A DNA stretch of 13,877 nucleotides from Flavipsychrobacter sp. (lineage in GTDB: Bacteria > Bacteroidota > Bacteroidia > Chitinophagales > Chitinophagaceae). A program made the translations under genes and the position numbers. Positions 1 through 5,782 of this stretch are shown here, piece after piece (the stretch's first letter is position 1; every line of letters begins with the position of its first letter). The notes under the pieces are model-generated. The model was not told where the DNA came from and ran no database searches. It saw only the letters and a list, made by a program, of their open reading frames with translations. The stretch spans positions 1 to 13,877 of the forward strand of contig JAJNBR010000043.1 of NCBI GenBank assembly GCA_021156265.1, written 5' to 3'.

Positions 1-165
1 TACGGCCAAATTACGCAGTCCAGTCAAACCAACAAAGAAGTGCATGAAATGAGCAATGGCGTTGCCTATTTTATCGATGATAAGGGGAAATGGGATTATT
101 GTGTGGTAAAAAAAGGGCGGGAAGAATCCCGCCCTTGGGTAGCACTTTTTTACCATTTACGATGA
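1..165 (+). CDS. possible 3' end of an unrecognised protein (partial)
   Basis: The first plus frame is open from the window edge to a TGA at 163-165, giving 54 residues without a start; the other two plus frames stop by position 52. The middle (about residues 20-38, with NGVAYFIDD and KGKWDYCVV) looks like real protein with alternating hydrophobic and charged residues. I do not recognise the family. The last 18 or so codons run through a strong hairpin (104-155), which is unusual for coding sequence. So either the gene ends inside its own terminator, a frameshift hides an earlier stop, or the frame is not coding. Confidence is low because only the tail is visible. Confidence 0.3.
   Translation, partial: YGQITQSSQTNKEVHEMSNGVAYFIDDKGKWDYCVVKKGREESRPWVALFYHLR
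104..155. terminator. two-part intrinsic terminator hairpin, probably bidirectional
   Basis: The inner stem is GGGCGGGA (115-122) with TCCCGCCC (127-134) around a 4-nt loop. An outer stem pairs GGTAAAAAA (105-113) with TTTTTTACC (146-154); an 11-nt bulge lies on the 3' side. Read leftwards, the GC stem is followed directly by a run of seven T, a textbook intrinsic terminator. Read rightwards, the T run comes only after the bulge. Either direction is plausible, but no clear minus-strand gene lies just to its right. Confidence 0.7.
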
Positions 166-287
166 ATCAGACGCTATCGTACACTGAGATAAAGGTGCGG
201 GCGGCTGCCGGAGTATTTTATGACTTTTGTCAGGTTTTTGAAATATTTACCAGTCGACCATTAACAACAATTATTTAATATTTTACG

Positions 288-295
288 TATATTTG
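288..295 (+). promoter_or_regulatory. candidate Bacteroidota -7 element (TATATTTG)
   Basis: TATATTTG matches the TAnnTTTG -7 consensus used by the Bacteroidota primary sigma factor. No good TTTG -33 element lies 19-20 nt upstream, so this is a half-match. A start site would fall near 301-303, on the 17-nt palindrome. No convincing gene follows; the nearest ATG (302) opens a five-codon frame. Confidence 0.35.
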
Positions 296-300
296 CATTA

Positions 301-317
301 AATGCCGAATCGGCATT
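301..317. promoter_or_regulatory. 17-nt perfect palindrome, operator-like
   Basis: AATGCCGA, one central A, then TCGGCATT: two perfect 8-nt arms. It begins 6 nt after the TATATTTG element, about where transcription would start, which is a usual place for a repressor dimer. No regulator gene is adjacent, so the binding partner is unknown. It could instead be a short RNA hairpin, but the 1-nt centre makes a DNA operator more natural. Confidence 0.4.
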
Positions 318-373
318 GAAGCTCTTTGACACCTATGACTATGAAAGTAAAAATGGAGAAAGCCTCATTTTCG

Positions 374-466
374 CAACAAAACACAACAAATTGCAACAAA
401 CCGAACGAGATCAAAATTTTGTTCTTTTCGAAAACGTTCCCCAAAACGACAACAAAAGGCAACAAT
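374..466. repeat. CAACAAA motifs in 10-nt phase
   Basis: CAACAAA occurs at 374, 384 and 394, then at 450, with CAACAAT at 460. Within each cluster the spacing is exactly 10 nt, about one helical turn, and not a multiple of three, so it is not a codon repeat. Isolated copies lie at 265 (CAACAAT) and 545. The same pairing recurs upstream of fabD at 1550 (CAACAAC) and 1560 (CAACAAA). It may be a phased protein-binding array or intrinsically curved DNA. Confidence 0.5.
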
Positions 467-548
467 TTTGAAAGTGAAGAAGGCGGAAAATTCCGAAACA
501 TTCTGTAATAGATTTGAACGCAAACTCAATACCATGGCCGCTCCCAAC

Positions 549-588
549 AAAAATCCCCTCCGCCTTTTGTAACAAAAACGGAAGGGAT
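549..588 (-). terminator. intrinsic terminator behind fabD
   Basis: An imperfect stem pairs ATCCC (553-557) with GGGAT (584-588), CCG with CGG, and TTTTG with CAAAA around a 3-nt loop. On the minus strand the stem is followed at once by a T5 run (549-553 on plus). It lies about 45 nt beyond the fabD stop and is the best candidate for its terminator. Confidence 0.55.
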
Positions 589-597
589 AAAATATCT

Positions 598-621
598 AAG
601 CCTCCCTTGGAAGGGAGGTTT
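598..621 (-). terminator. CCTCCCTT/AAGGGAGG hairpin after the fabD stop
   Basis: CCTCCCTT (601-608) and AAGGGAGG (611-618) are perfect inverted arms, extendable to 598-621 with one G-U pair. It starts about 10 nt past the fabD stop. The T tract on either side is poor, so it may protect the mRNA 3' end or be an intergenic palindrome rather than terminate. It resembles in composition the hairpin just after hisS at 12402-12421. Confidence 0.5.
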
Positions 622-631
622 GGAGGGATGT

Positions 632-1513
632 TTAGTTAATACCGGCGGTCTCCATCTCCTTGGCTATCTTCTTCACCAGTCCCTGCAGCACAGCGCCCGG
701 GCCTATTTCGGTAAAATGTGTAGCGCCATTCGCCACCATGTGTTGCACGGTCTGTGTCCAGCGCACAGGGGCGGTCAGCTGGTTGATGAGGTTCTGCTTG
801 ATGATGTTCGGATCGATATAAGGCTGCGCGTCTACGTTCTGGTAAACAGGGCAGGTAGGATTGTAGAAATGTGTTGCAGCAATGGCATCCTGCAGTTCTT
901 CTTTGGCAGGCTCCATCAGCGGGGAGTGGAATGCGCCACCCACCTGCAGCACCAGCGCACGTTTAGCGCCTGCTTCTTTCATGCGCACGCAGGCCTGGTT
1001 GATGCCTTCGATGCTGCCGCTGATAACCAGCTGGCCGGGACAGTTATAGTTGGCAGGCACTACTACTTCGGTAGTAAACTCTTTGCAGATCTCTTCTACT
1101 TTGGCATCGTCCAGTCCGAGAACAGCGGCCATGGTAGATGGATTGATCTCACAGGCACGTTGCATAGCCTGCGCACGTTTAGCTACCAGCTTCAGGCCAT
1201 CCTGGAACGACAGTACGCGGTTGGCTACCAGCGCCGAGAACTCACCCAGGGAGTGACCCGCTACCATATCAGGCTTCAGGTCCGGCGTGGTTTCAAACAG
1301 GATAACCGAGTGCAGAAATACCGCAGGCTGCGTCACCTTGGTTTCCTTCAGGTCAGCCTCTGTGCCGTTGAACATGATATCCGTGATCCGGAAACCGAGT
1401 ATCTCGTTGGCCTGCTCAAAATACTCGCGGGCCAATGTGTTGTTCTCGTATAGCTCCTTACCCATACCCGGAAACTGGGAACCCTGTCCGGGGAATATAT
1501 ATGCTTGCTTCAT
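632..1513 (-). CDS. fabD: malonyl-CoA:ACP transacylase FabD
   Basis: This cytoplasmic enzyme moves malonyl groups from malonyl-CoA to acyl carrier protein, feeding type II fatty-acid synthesis. The 293-residue length is normal for the family. Visible motifs are FPGQGSQ near the N-terminus (7-13), the nucleophile elbow GHSLG with Ser88, the conserved Arg113 that binds the malonyl carboxylate, and the catalytic His196 in AFHSPLM. The frame is open 14 codons further upstream, but ATG at 1513 puts the protein at the usual MKQAYIFPGQG start and has AGGA just before it. It stands alone on the minus strand, divergent from the bacilliredoxin gene (127 nt between starts), and is followed by two hairpins. 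Other fab genes are not in view. Confidence 0.95.
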   Translation of the reverse strand: MKQAYIFPGQGSQFPGMGKELYENNTLAREYFEQANEILGFRITDIMFNGTEADLKETKVTQPAVFLHSVILFETTPDLKPDMVAGHSLGEFSALVANRVLSFQDGLKLVAKRAQAMQRACEINPSTMAAVLGLDDAKVEEICKEFTTEVVVPANYNCPGQLVISGSIEGINQACVRMKEAGAKRALVLQVGGAFHSPLMEPAKEELQDAIAATHFYNPTCPVYQNVDAQPYIDPNIIKQNLINQLTAPVRWTQTVQHMVANGATHFTEIGPGAVLQGLVKKIAKEMETAGIN

Positions 1514-1627
1514 ATGTCCTGTTTGAGAGGGCGAAAATAACGGCAAAAGCAACAACAGCCAACAAAACGTTAAGAAGTATCTATAGTTTCATAAACAGTT
1601 TTCACAATCTGTTAGCCTCAGCAATAG

Positions 1628-1635
1628 TAACTTTG
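1628..1635 (+). promoter_or_regulatory. candidate -7 element TAACTTTG for the bacilliredoxin gene
   Basis: TAACTTTG fits TAnnTTTG exactly and ends 5 nt before the ATG at 1641. A transcript would therefore start at or within a base or two of the ATG. A -33 TTTG is not evident at the proper distance, so support rests on the -7 match and position. Confidence 0.45.
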
Positions 1636-1640
1636 CAGCT

Positions 1641-1976
1641 ATGAATTGGGCAGAACTTACAACCGAAGAACAATTAGAAGCTATCAAACAGGAAAGCACC
1701 CAAAAACCGGTGGTCATCTTCAAACACAGCACCCGCTGTTCTATCAGTTCGATGGCCAAATCGAGGCTGGAACGTTCTGAAACCCCTGACGGCATCGCGT
1801 TTTATTATCTCGACCTTATCCGTTATCGCCCGGTTTCCAACAAGATCGCTGAAGTATTTGACGTACACCACGAGTCTCCGCAGGTATTGCTGATAAAGAA
1901 CGGCGAATGTGTATACGATGAGAGCCATAACGGCATCAGTATGGACGAGATCGCGGTACAGGCAGCACAAGCCTAA
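1641..1976 (+). CDS. ytxJ: bacilliredoxin-like protein (YtxJ/BrxC, DUF2847)
   Basis: A 111-residue thioredoxin-fold protein of the YtxJ/DUF2847 family. In Firmicutes its relatives act as monothiol bacilliredoxins, removing bacillithiol from mixed disulfides on proteins. The active-site region is FKHSTRCSISSMAKSRLE, with the single redox Cys33 in a CSIS arrangement, preceded by a hydrophobic strand (PVVIF). SPQVLLIKNG supplies the cis-Pro (Pro80) typical of thioredoxin folds. A second cysteine, Cys90, is outside the motif. ATG at 1641 is chosen because the family begins just before this helix and a -7 element sits right upstream. No bacillithiol synthesis gene is in the window, so the partner thiol is inferred. 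It converges on the MATE gene with one base between stop codons. Confidence 0.85.
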   Translation: MNWAELTTEEQLEAIKQESTQKPVVIFKHSTRCSISSMAKSRLERSETPDGIAFYYLDLIRYRPVSNKIAEVFDVHHESPQVLLIKNGECVYDESHNGISMDEIAVQAAQA

Positions 1977-1977
1977 G

Positions 1978-3309
1978 CTATATCTTCTTCCCCTTCCAAC
2001 GGCCCGACCGCAGGTAGAACAGGCAGGTAACCAGCAGCGATGTCCAGTATACGAACTCGGAACCCCATGCCCAGTGCAGGGGCAGTCGCAACCGTTCGAT
2101 AACGATGTAGCAGTACACCAGGTAGCTGCCCACACAAAAGATCTCAATGACCAGGTTGATCATGGTATTACCGGTACCTACCACGCCATTGAATATCACT
2201 GTAGATACAGACATGATGAGTGAGGCTATCACGATGACCTGTAAGCTCGGCTTCGCGAAGGCCACCAGTGCCGGGTCGTCGCGGTACAACGACAGGAATG
2301 CATCTGAGAACCCTAGTAGCAGGATGGATATGATCACTACATAAAGGAAGCTAAGCTTCACTACTTTCCGTATCAGCGGTATCACATGGCTCTGTTTGCG
2401 CTGGCCTATCAGGTTGCTTACCATGCTGTTGCAGGTGGCCGCAAATGCCCAGGTACCAATGCTTACTATGCCAAATACGCTCCTCAATATCTGCGATGCG
2501 GCCAGCTCCCGCTCGCCCAGGTGCTCGATGAAGATGAAGAACACCTGCCAGCCTCCAATGCTGAACAGGAACTGCACAATGAGCGGTGATGACACTTTTA
2601 GTGTACGTTGCGACAACTCGCTGTCGAAACGCAGGTACTTCATGACCGGGAAACTGCGTCCTAACCTGTTGAAATAGAACAGGCCAAACATGACCGCGCA
2701 ACCGAACGCCTCTGCTATCACTGAGGCTACAGCCGCACCTTGCAGCCCCATTTCCGGGAAGCCGCCCTCGCCGAAGATCAACAGGTAGTCGAGCACCACG
2801 TTCATGATAGTACTGGCTATCGAGTCGTATATTAGGTATTTTGATTTATGGATGGATATATAGAAGGCATTGAACAACTGCGTGATCATCAGGAAGGGCA
2901 AACCCCAGACACGTATATAAAGAAAGTTGACGCTAAGGAAAACGTTCTCGCTGTTGTGCAGGCTCAGCCCGAATATCAGCGGCGCCAGCCACATCGACAT
3001 GACCATCATTGTCAATGACAGTAAGGTGGCCAGCATAACACCGTTGGTCAGGGTTTTGGCCAGGCCATGTTTATCGCCCTCGCCGGCCCTGCGTGCCATC
3101 TGCACCTGCATACCGTTGCTCAGCCCGTAGCCGATCATGGAAAGTGTTAGATAAAAGATACCGGCAATGCCGTTCACTCCCAGCTCAGTTTCTCCCAGCC
3201 TGCCCAGGAAGGCAGTATTAGTAAGAAAGTTGATCTGTGGTATGAGCAACGCCAACGAAATGGGCAATGCCAGCCGGATGATGTCTTTATTGGAAACCGA
3301 TACTTTCAC
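1978..3309 (-). CDS. MATE family efflux transporter
   Basis: A 443-residue, very hydrophobic inner-membrane protein with about 12 membrane segments in two similar halves, the size and pattern of MATE cation-coupled multidrug exporters. The first half has PISLALLIPQINFLTNTAFLG, like the family's N-terminal helix, and a repeated PxL/GxG helix pattern follows; the second half restarts near residue 235 (SSPLIVQFLFSIGGW). The positively charged tail (GRWKGKKI) fits a cytoplasmic C-terminus. The start is GTG at 3309: the next in-frame ATG would delete the first helix. Substrate cannot be read from sequence. It is divergent from the DUF3822 gene, and TTCGTTTG (3315-3322) ends 5 nt before the GTG. 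Confidence 0.9.
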   Translation of the reverse strand: MKVSVSNKDIIRLALPISLALLIPQINFLTNTAFLGRLGETELGVNGIAGIFYLTLSMIGYGLSNGMQVQMARRAGEGDKHGLAKTLTNGVMLATLLSLTMMVMSMWLAPLIFGLSLHNSENVFLSVNFLYIRVWGLPFLMITQLFNAFYISIHKSKYLIYDSIASTIMNVVLDYLLIFGEGGFPEMGLQGAAVASVIAEAFGCAVMFGLFYFNRLGRSFPVMKYLRFDSELSQRTLKVSSPLIVQFLFSIGGWQVFFIFIEHLGERELAASQILRSVFGIVSIGTWAFAATCNSMVSNLIGQRKQSHVIPLIRKVVKLSFLYVVIISILLLGFSDAFLSLYRDDPALVAFAKPSLQVIVIASLIMSVSTVIFNGVVGTGNTMINLVIEIFCVGSYLVYCYIVIERLRLPLHWAWGSEFVYWTSLLVTCLFYLRSGRWKGKKI

Positions 3310-3314
3310 AGGTG

Positions 3315-3322
3315 CAAACGAA
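3315..3322 (-). promoter_or_regulatory. possible -7 element TTCGTTTG for the MATE gene
   Basis: On the minus strand TTCGTTTG differs from TAnnTTTG at one base and lies 5 nt before the GTG start, the same geometry as the bacilliredoxin gene. No -33 element was found, so the call is weak. Confidence 0.25.
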
Positions 3323-3376
3323 TAACGGATGCTCTTTTGGTCGCACCCTTAAATCAAAAGTGTCGCAAATTTATTC

Positions 3377-3384
3377 TATAATTG
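3377..3384 (+). promoter_or_regulatory. possible -7 element TATAATTG for the DUF3822-coaD operon
   Basis: TATAATTG has one mismatch to TAnnTTTG and ends 9 nt before the ATG at 3394. No -33 TTTG at about 20 nt was found. It lies in the 84-nt divergent gap between the MATE and DUF3822 genes, where an operon promoter is expected. Confidence 0.3.
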
Positions 3385-3393
3385 CGTGTTTCT

Positions 3394-4218
3394 ATGCCGG
3401 ATATTATTAATAGCAATATAGACAAGCAAGTGTATGCTGCCGATAAGAAAGGCAACCTGCTGTCGCAGGTAGATAAAGTGTTCGTATGCTTGTCGGGCAA
3501 CAGCATGCACGTAGCTGGATTCAGCAGCTCGGGCGAGGTGCTCACCATCCGCTGCCATCCATTCGATGGAAGGCCGGATTTCTTTGAGCGCAACTTTACC
3601 AACGAACCCTTGCTGACACATACCGGCAAAGTGAGCCATATATTTTTAACAGCGCCCAAACAACTGTTGGTACCCAAGGCTATATATAAAGAAGATGCAG
3701 CAGCCCAATGGCTGAATGATCTGCACTTTGTTGGCAAAGGCGAGGCGGTGCATGAATACGCGCTGAGAGAGGACAAGGCCCAATATGTGTTCGCTGTGCA
3801 GCTTGCTGCACGGGATATATTGATTCGTTATTTCCCAAAGGCACGGATCATGCCTTTTGCCGCACACCAGTTCAATAAAAATTACAAGACCTCTCAGATA
3901 CTGCAGTGCACATTTACAGAATACGAGGTATACCTTACTTTATATAAAGACAGGAAACTGCACTGGCACAAAGTACATGAGTACCGCACCATAGAAGATG
4001 TAGCCTACCAAATAAAACTACTCTGCCGGCAACAAGACCTCGACGAGGAACAGTTGGCCATTATCTGCGCGGCAGATACCAATATGCTTACGCGTCGCAT
4101 TCACGACCTATTCAGCTACTTCCCTAACCTGAAGATCGGCACGGGGAAGATGGATGTACCGGATGGTCCATGGAAAGCGCCTGTTTATTTATTTCAACAG
4201 TTGTACTCATGCGTATAG
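3394..4218 (+). CDS. DUF3822 family protein
   Basis: A 274-residue soluble protein that I assign to DUF3822, a family found in Bacteroidota and commonly placed just before rsmD and coaD, as here. No catalytic motif, signal peptide or membrane segment is evident. The N-terminal half has strand-rich segments such as KVFVCLSGNSMHVAGFSSSG, and a second half starts near residue 150 with strands such as EVYLTLYKDRKLHWHKVHEY. The two-part strand pattern recalls actin/ASKHA-like folds, but that is only an impression. ATG at 3394 is chosen; a TTG 12 nt upstream is also in frame. The last 10 nt overlap rsmD, so translation is probably coupled. Its role is unknown; co-inheritance with RsmD and CoaD is the only clue. 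Confidence 0.75.
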   Translation: MPDIINSNIDKQVYAADKKGNLLSQVDKVFVCLSGNSMHVAGFSSSGEVLTIRCHPFDGRPDFFERNFTNEPLLTHTGKVSHIFLTAPKQLLVPKAIYKEDAAAQWLNDLHFVGKGEAVHEYALREDKAQYVFAVQLAARDILIRYFPKARIMPFAAHQFNKNYKTSQILQCTFTEYEVYLTLYKDRKLHWHKVHEYRTIEDVAYQIKLLCRQQDLDEEQLAIICAADTNMLTRRIHDLFSYFPNLKIGTGKMDVPDGPWKAPVYLFQQLYSCV

Positions 4219-4754
4219 TAGGTGGCGAATTCAGCGGCAGAAGGTTTAGTCCGCCCACCAACACACCGGCGCGACCTACTACTGATGTAGCCAAGGAAGG
4301 ATTGTTCAACATACTGGAGAATATGATGGACCTTGAGGATATCAAGACCTGCGACCTGTTTGGCGGCACGGGCAGTATCAGTTACGAGCTGGCCTCGCGC
4401 GGTGCAGGCGAACTGGTGCTCATAGAACGCGACCTGGGTAACATTGATTTCATCAAGAAAACCTCAAAGGCTTTAGGCATCAGCGATAAGCTGGAGATCA
4501 TCCGCGGCGATGTTTTCAAGTTCATGAAACAAAGCTCCGAGCAATATGATTTCATATTTGCCGGTCCGCCGTATGCACTGCAAAATATAGACGACATCCC
4601 CGTGCTGGTATTTGAAAAGAACATGCTGGCGCCCAGTGGTATCTTTGTGCTGGAGCATACGCCCCGTAACGATTACCAGCAGCACCCGCGTTTTACAAAA
4701 ATGAAGAATTACGGCACCACGATATTCAGTTTCTTCACACAACCATCCGAATAA
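4209..4754 (+). CDS. rsmD: 16S rRNA (guanine(966)-N2)-methyltransferase RsmD family, with altered catalytic motif
   Basis: A 181-residue class I SAM methyltransferase of the RsmD family, which methylates G966 of 16S rRNA in the small subunit. Family landmarks in order are MRIVGGEFSGRR at the start, RPTTDVAKEGLFNIL (22-36), the SAM loop DLFGGTGSISYELASRGA (49-66) and an acidic motif II (IERD). The target-base motif, normally DPPY/DPPF or NPPY, reads GPPY at 119-122 (FIFAGPPYAL; codon GGT at 4563-4565). That Asp/Asn normally contacts the target amino group, so activity may be lost or altered; one A-to-G change would account for it. ATG at 4209, overlapping the DUF3822 stop by 10 nt, gives the conserved N-terminus. 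It lies 3 nt before coaD. Confidence 0.88.
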   Translation: MRIVGGEFSGRRFSPPTNTPARPTTDVAKEGLFNILENMMDLEDIKTCDLFGGTGSISYELASRGAGELVLIERDLGNIDFIKKTSKALGISDKLEIIRGDVFKFMKQSSEQYDFIFAGPPYALQNIDDIPVLVFEKNMLAPSGIFVLEHTPRNDYQQHPRFTKMKNYGTTIFSFFTQPSE

Positions 4755-4757
4755 ACT

Positions 4758-5216
4758 ATGCAACGTATCTGTCTATTTCCCGGCACGTTCGATCCCATCA
4801 CGAAAGGACATGTCGATGTTATACAACGTTCAGTGGGGTTATTCGATAAGCTGGTAATAGGTATTGGCAGCAATTCGTCCAAGCAGCCGATGTTCAGCGT
4901 AGAGCAACGCTGCAACTGGATCAGGGAAATATTCAAAAACGAGCCTCGAATAGAAGTGTCGGGCTACGAGGGTTTGACCATTGATTATTGCAGGAAGGTG
5001 AATGCAAAATACATTCTTCGCGGCATCCGTTACGTAAGCGATTTCGAATACGAAAAAGCAATAGCGGATATGAACCGCATGCTGGACCCGGATATCGAAA
5101 CGATATTTCTCACCTGCTCACCGGAGTATTCTACTATCTCATCAACGCTGGTGCGCGATGTGATCCGTAATAAAGGAAATGTCAGCCTATTTGTGCCGAA
5201 AGAAGTGAAGTTTTGA
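4758..5216 (+). CDS. coaD: phosphopantetheine adenylyltransferase CoaD
   Basis: This enzyme joins ATP and 4'-phosphopantetheine to make dephospho-CoA, the penultimate step of coenzyme A synthesis. The 152-residue length is standard. Nucleotidyltransferase motifs are intact: FPGTFDPITKGH at 7-18 with the TxGH signature (15-18), LRGIRYVSDFEYE (87-99) for phosphopantetheine binding, and the C-terminal STISSTLVRD (125-134) for ATP phosphate contacts. The start ATG is 3 nt after the rsmD stop; the end overlaps the next gene by 4 nt (TTGA). Being essential, CoaD likely sets the expression needs of this operon. Confidence 0.96.
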   Translation: MQRICLFPGTFDPITKGHVDVIQRSVGLFDKLVIGIGSNSSKQPMFSVEQRCNWIREIFKNEPRIEVSGYEGLTIDYCRKVNAKYILRGIRYVSDFEYEKAIADMNRMLDPDIETIFLTCSPEYSTISSTLVRDVIRNKGNVSLFVPKEVKF

Positions 5217-5782
5217 AAGAACGGATTGTTATTGGTTACGTGGTCGTCTTCGGACTTTTCTTTTCAATGAAGGCCTGGGAGTTGCAGGATCTCGAGATCA
5301 AAAAAGGAGTTGTTATTGACTATGGCAACTTCAATTATGGCTCTTATTACGGGAGAACCAGAGAGTCAAGAAATGCTATTGTCCCATATCCCATCGCAAG
5401 GTTTGCTTTATATAGCAGGCCCCAAACAATGACTGACGCTGAGTTGAGGAAAAAAGCGGAAGAGCGGATGGATCCGGATACCGTAAACATCTACAACCGC
5501 GATCGGATGTTTGCAGAGTATTTTAAACAGGTAAAAGAAGAAGCCGGCATCCACGAATTCAAGACGACAGAACCTACGGGCGCTTTCTTTTTATACAACT
5601 TCCAGGAAGGAGATTCTATAGATGTGATATTTTATCCTGACAGACCAGAGGAGGCAACCGTATATTCTTTCTTTTCGTATTGGATAACGCTACCTTCTTT
5701 TGCCGTCCTTGTGCTGATATGCTTTATCTGGACCGCAATAAATGTATTCATACACGAAGTGCGCAACAGCAGGAATAATTAG
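5213..5782 (+). CDS. DUF3592-like two-helix membrane protein
   Basis: A 189-residue protein with a membrane helix at about 5-18 and another at about 158-181, enclosing a roughly 140-residue soluble domain. The order helix, KKGVVIDYG (31-38), PYPIARFAL (58-66), GDSIDVIFYPDRPEEATV (133-150), helix matches the DUF3592 layout, where a small beta domain sits between two helices; residues 70-120 form a charged insertion. Function is unknown. The start is TTG at 5213, which overlaps the coaD stop in the tetranucleotide TTGA and is needed to include the first helix; the next in-frame ATG would cut it off. Its stop overlaps that of the convergent DUF1232 gene. The family call is moderate. Confidence 0.6.
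   Translation: MKERIVIGYVVVFGLFFSMKAWELQDLEIKKGVVIDYGNFNYGSYYGRTRESRNAIVPYPIARFALYSRPQTMTDAELRKKAEERMDPDTVNIYNRDRMFAEYFKQVKEEAGIHEFKTTEPTGAFFLYNFQEGDSIDVIFYPDRPEEATVYSFFSYWITLPSFAVLVLICFIWTAINVFIHEVRNSRNN

Larger units (their letters stand above)
166..552. other. gene-free AT-rich intergenic region
   Basis: About 390 bases hold no gene I can support. The stretch is more AT-rich than its surroundings. It contains a TAnnTTTG promoter-like element (288-295), a 17-nt palindrome (301-317), a 10-nt palindrome CAAAATTTTG (412-421), and repeated CAACAAA words in 10-nt phase. Short frames exist, such as TTG/ATG-initiated codons from 326 or 335 to 508 (plus). They are asparagine-, lysine- and threonine-rich low-complexity sequence that the A-rich DNA would produce by itself. 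The region could carry a regulatory site or a small RNA bounded by the hairpins at 553-621, but this is inference. Confidence 0.6.

Noticed and set aside
374..400. Short regularly spaced repeats as a CRISPR array
   Set aside because: The repeated unit is only 7 nt with 3-nt gaps, far below CRISPR repeat and spacer sizes, and no cas gene is present.
326..508. Small plus-strand frame of about 57-60 codons from TTG 326 or ATG 335
   Set aside because: Composition is Asn/Thr/Lys-rich because the DNA is A-rich, there is no recognisable domain, and the frame contains the 10-nt phased CAACAAA words, which argue for non-coding sequence. Kept only as a remote possibility.
298..550. Minus-strand frames opposite the gene-free region
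   Set aside because: Cys/Phe-rich low-complexity translations with no motif; they look like the complement of A-rich DNA.
166..552. Replication origin or attachment site in the AT-rich region
   Set aside because: No DnaA-box cluster, no dnaA/dnaN neighbours, no integrase and no tRNA gene were seen.
620..1453. Long plus-strand open frame (277 codons) across fabD
   Set aside because: It lies antisense to fabD, whose active-site motifs are intact; the translation has no family features.
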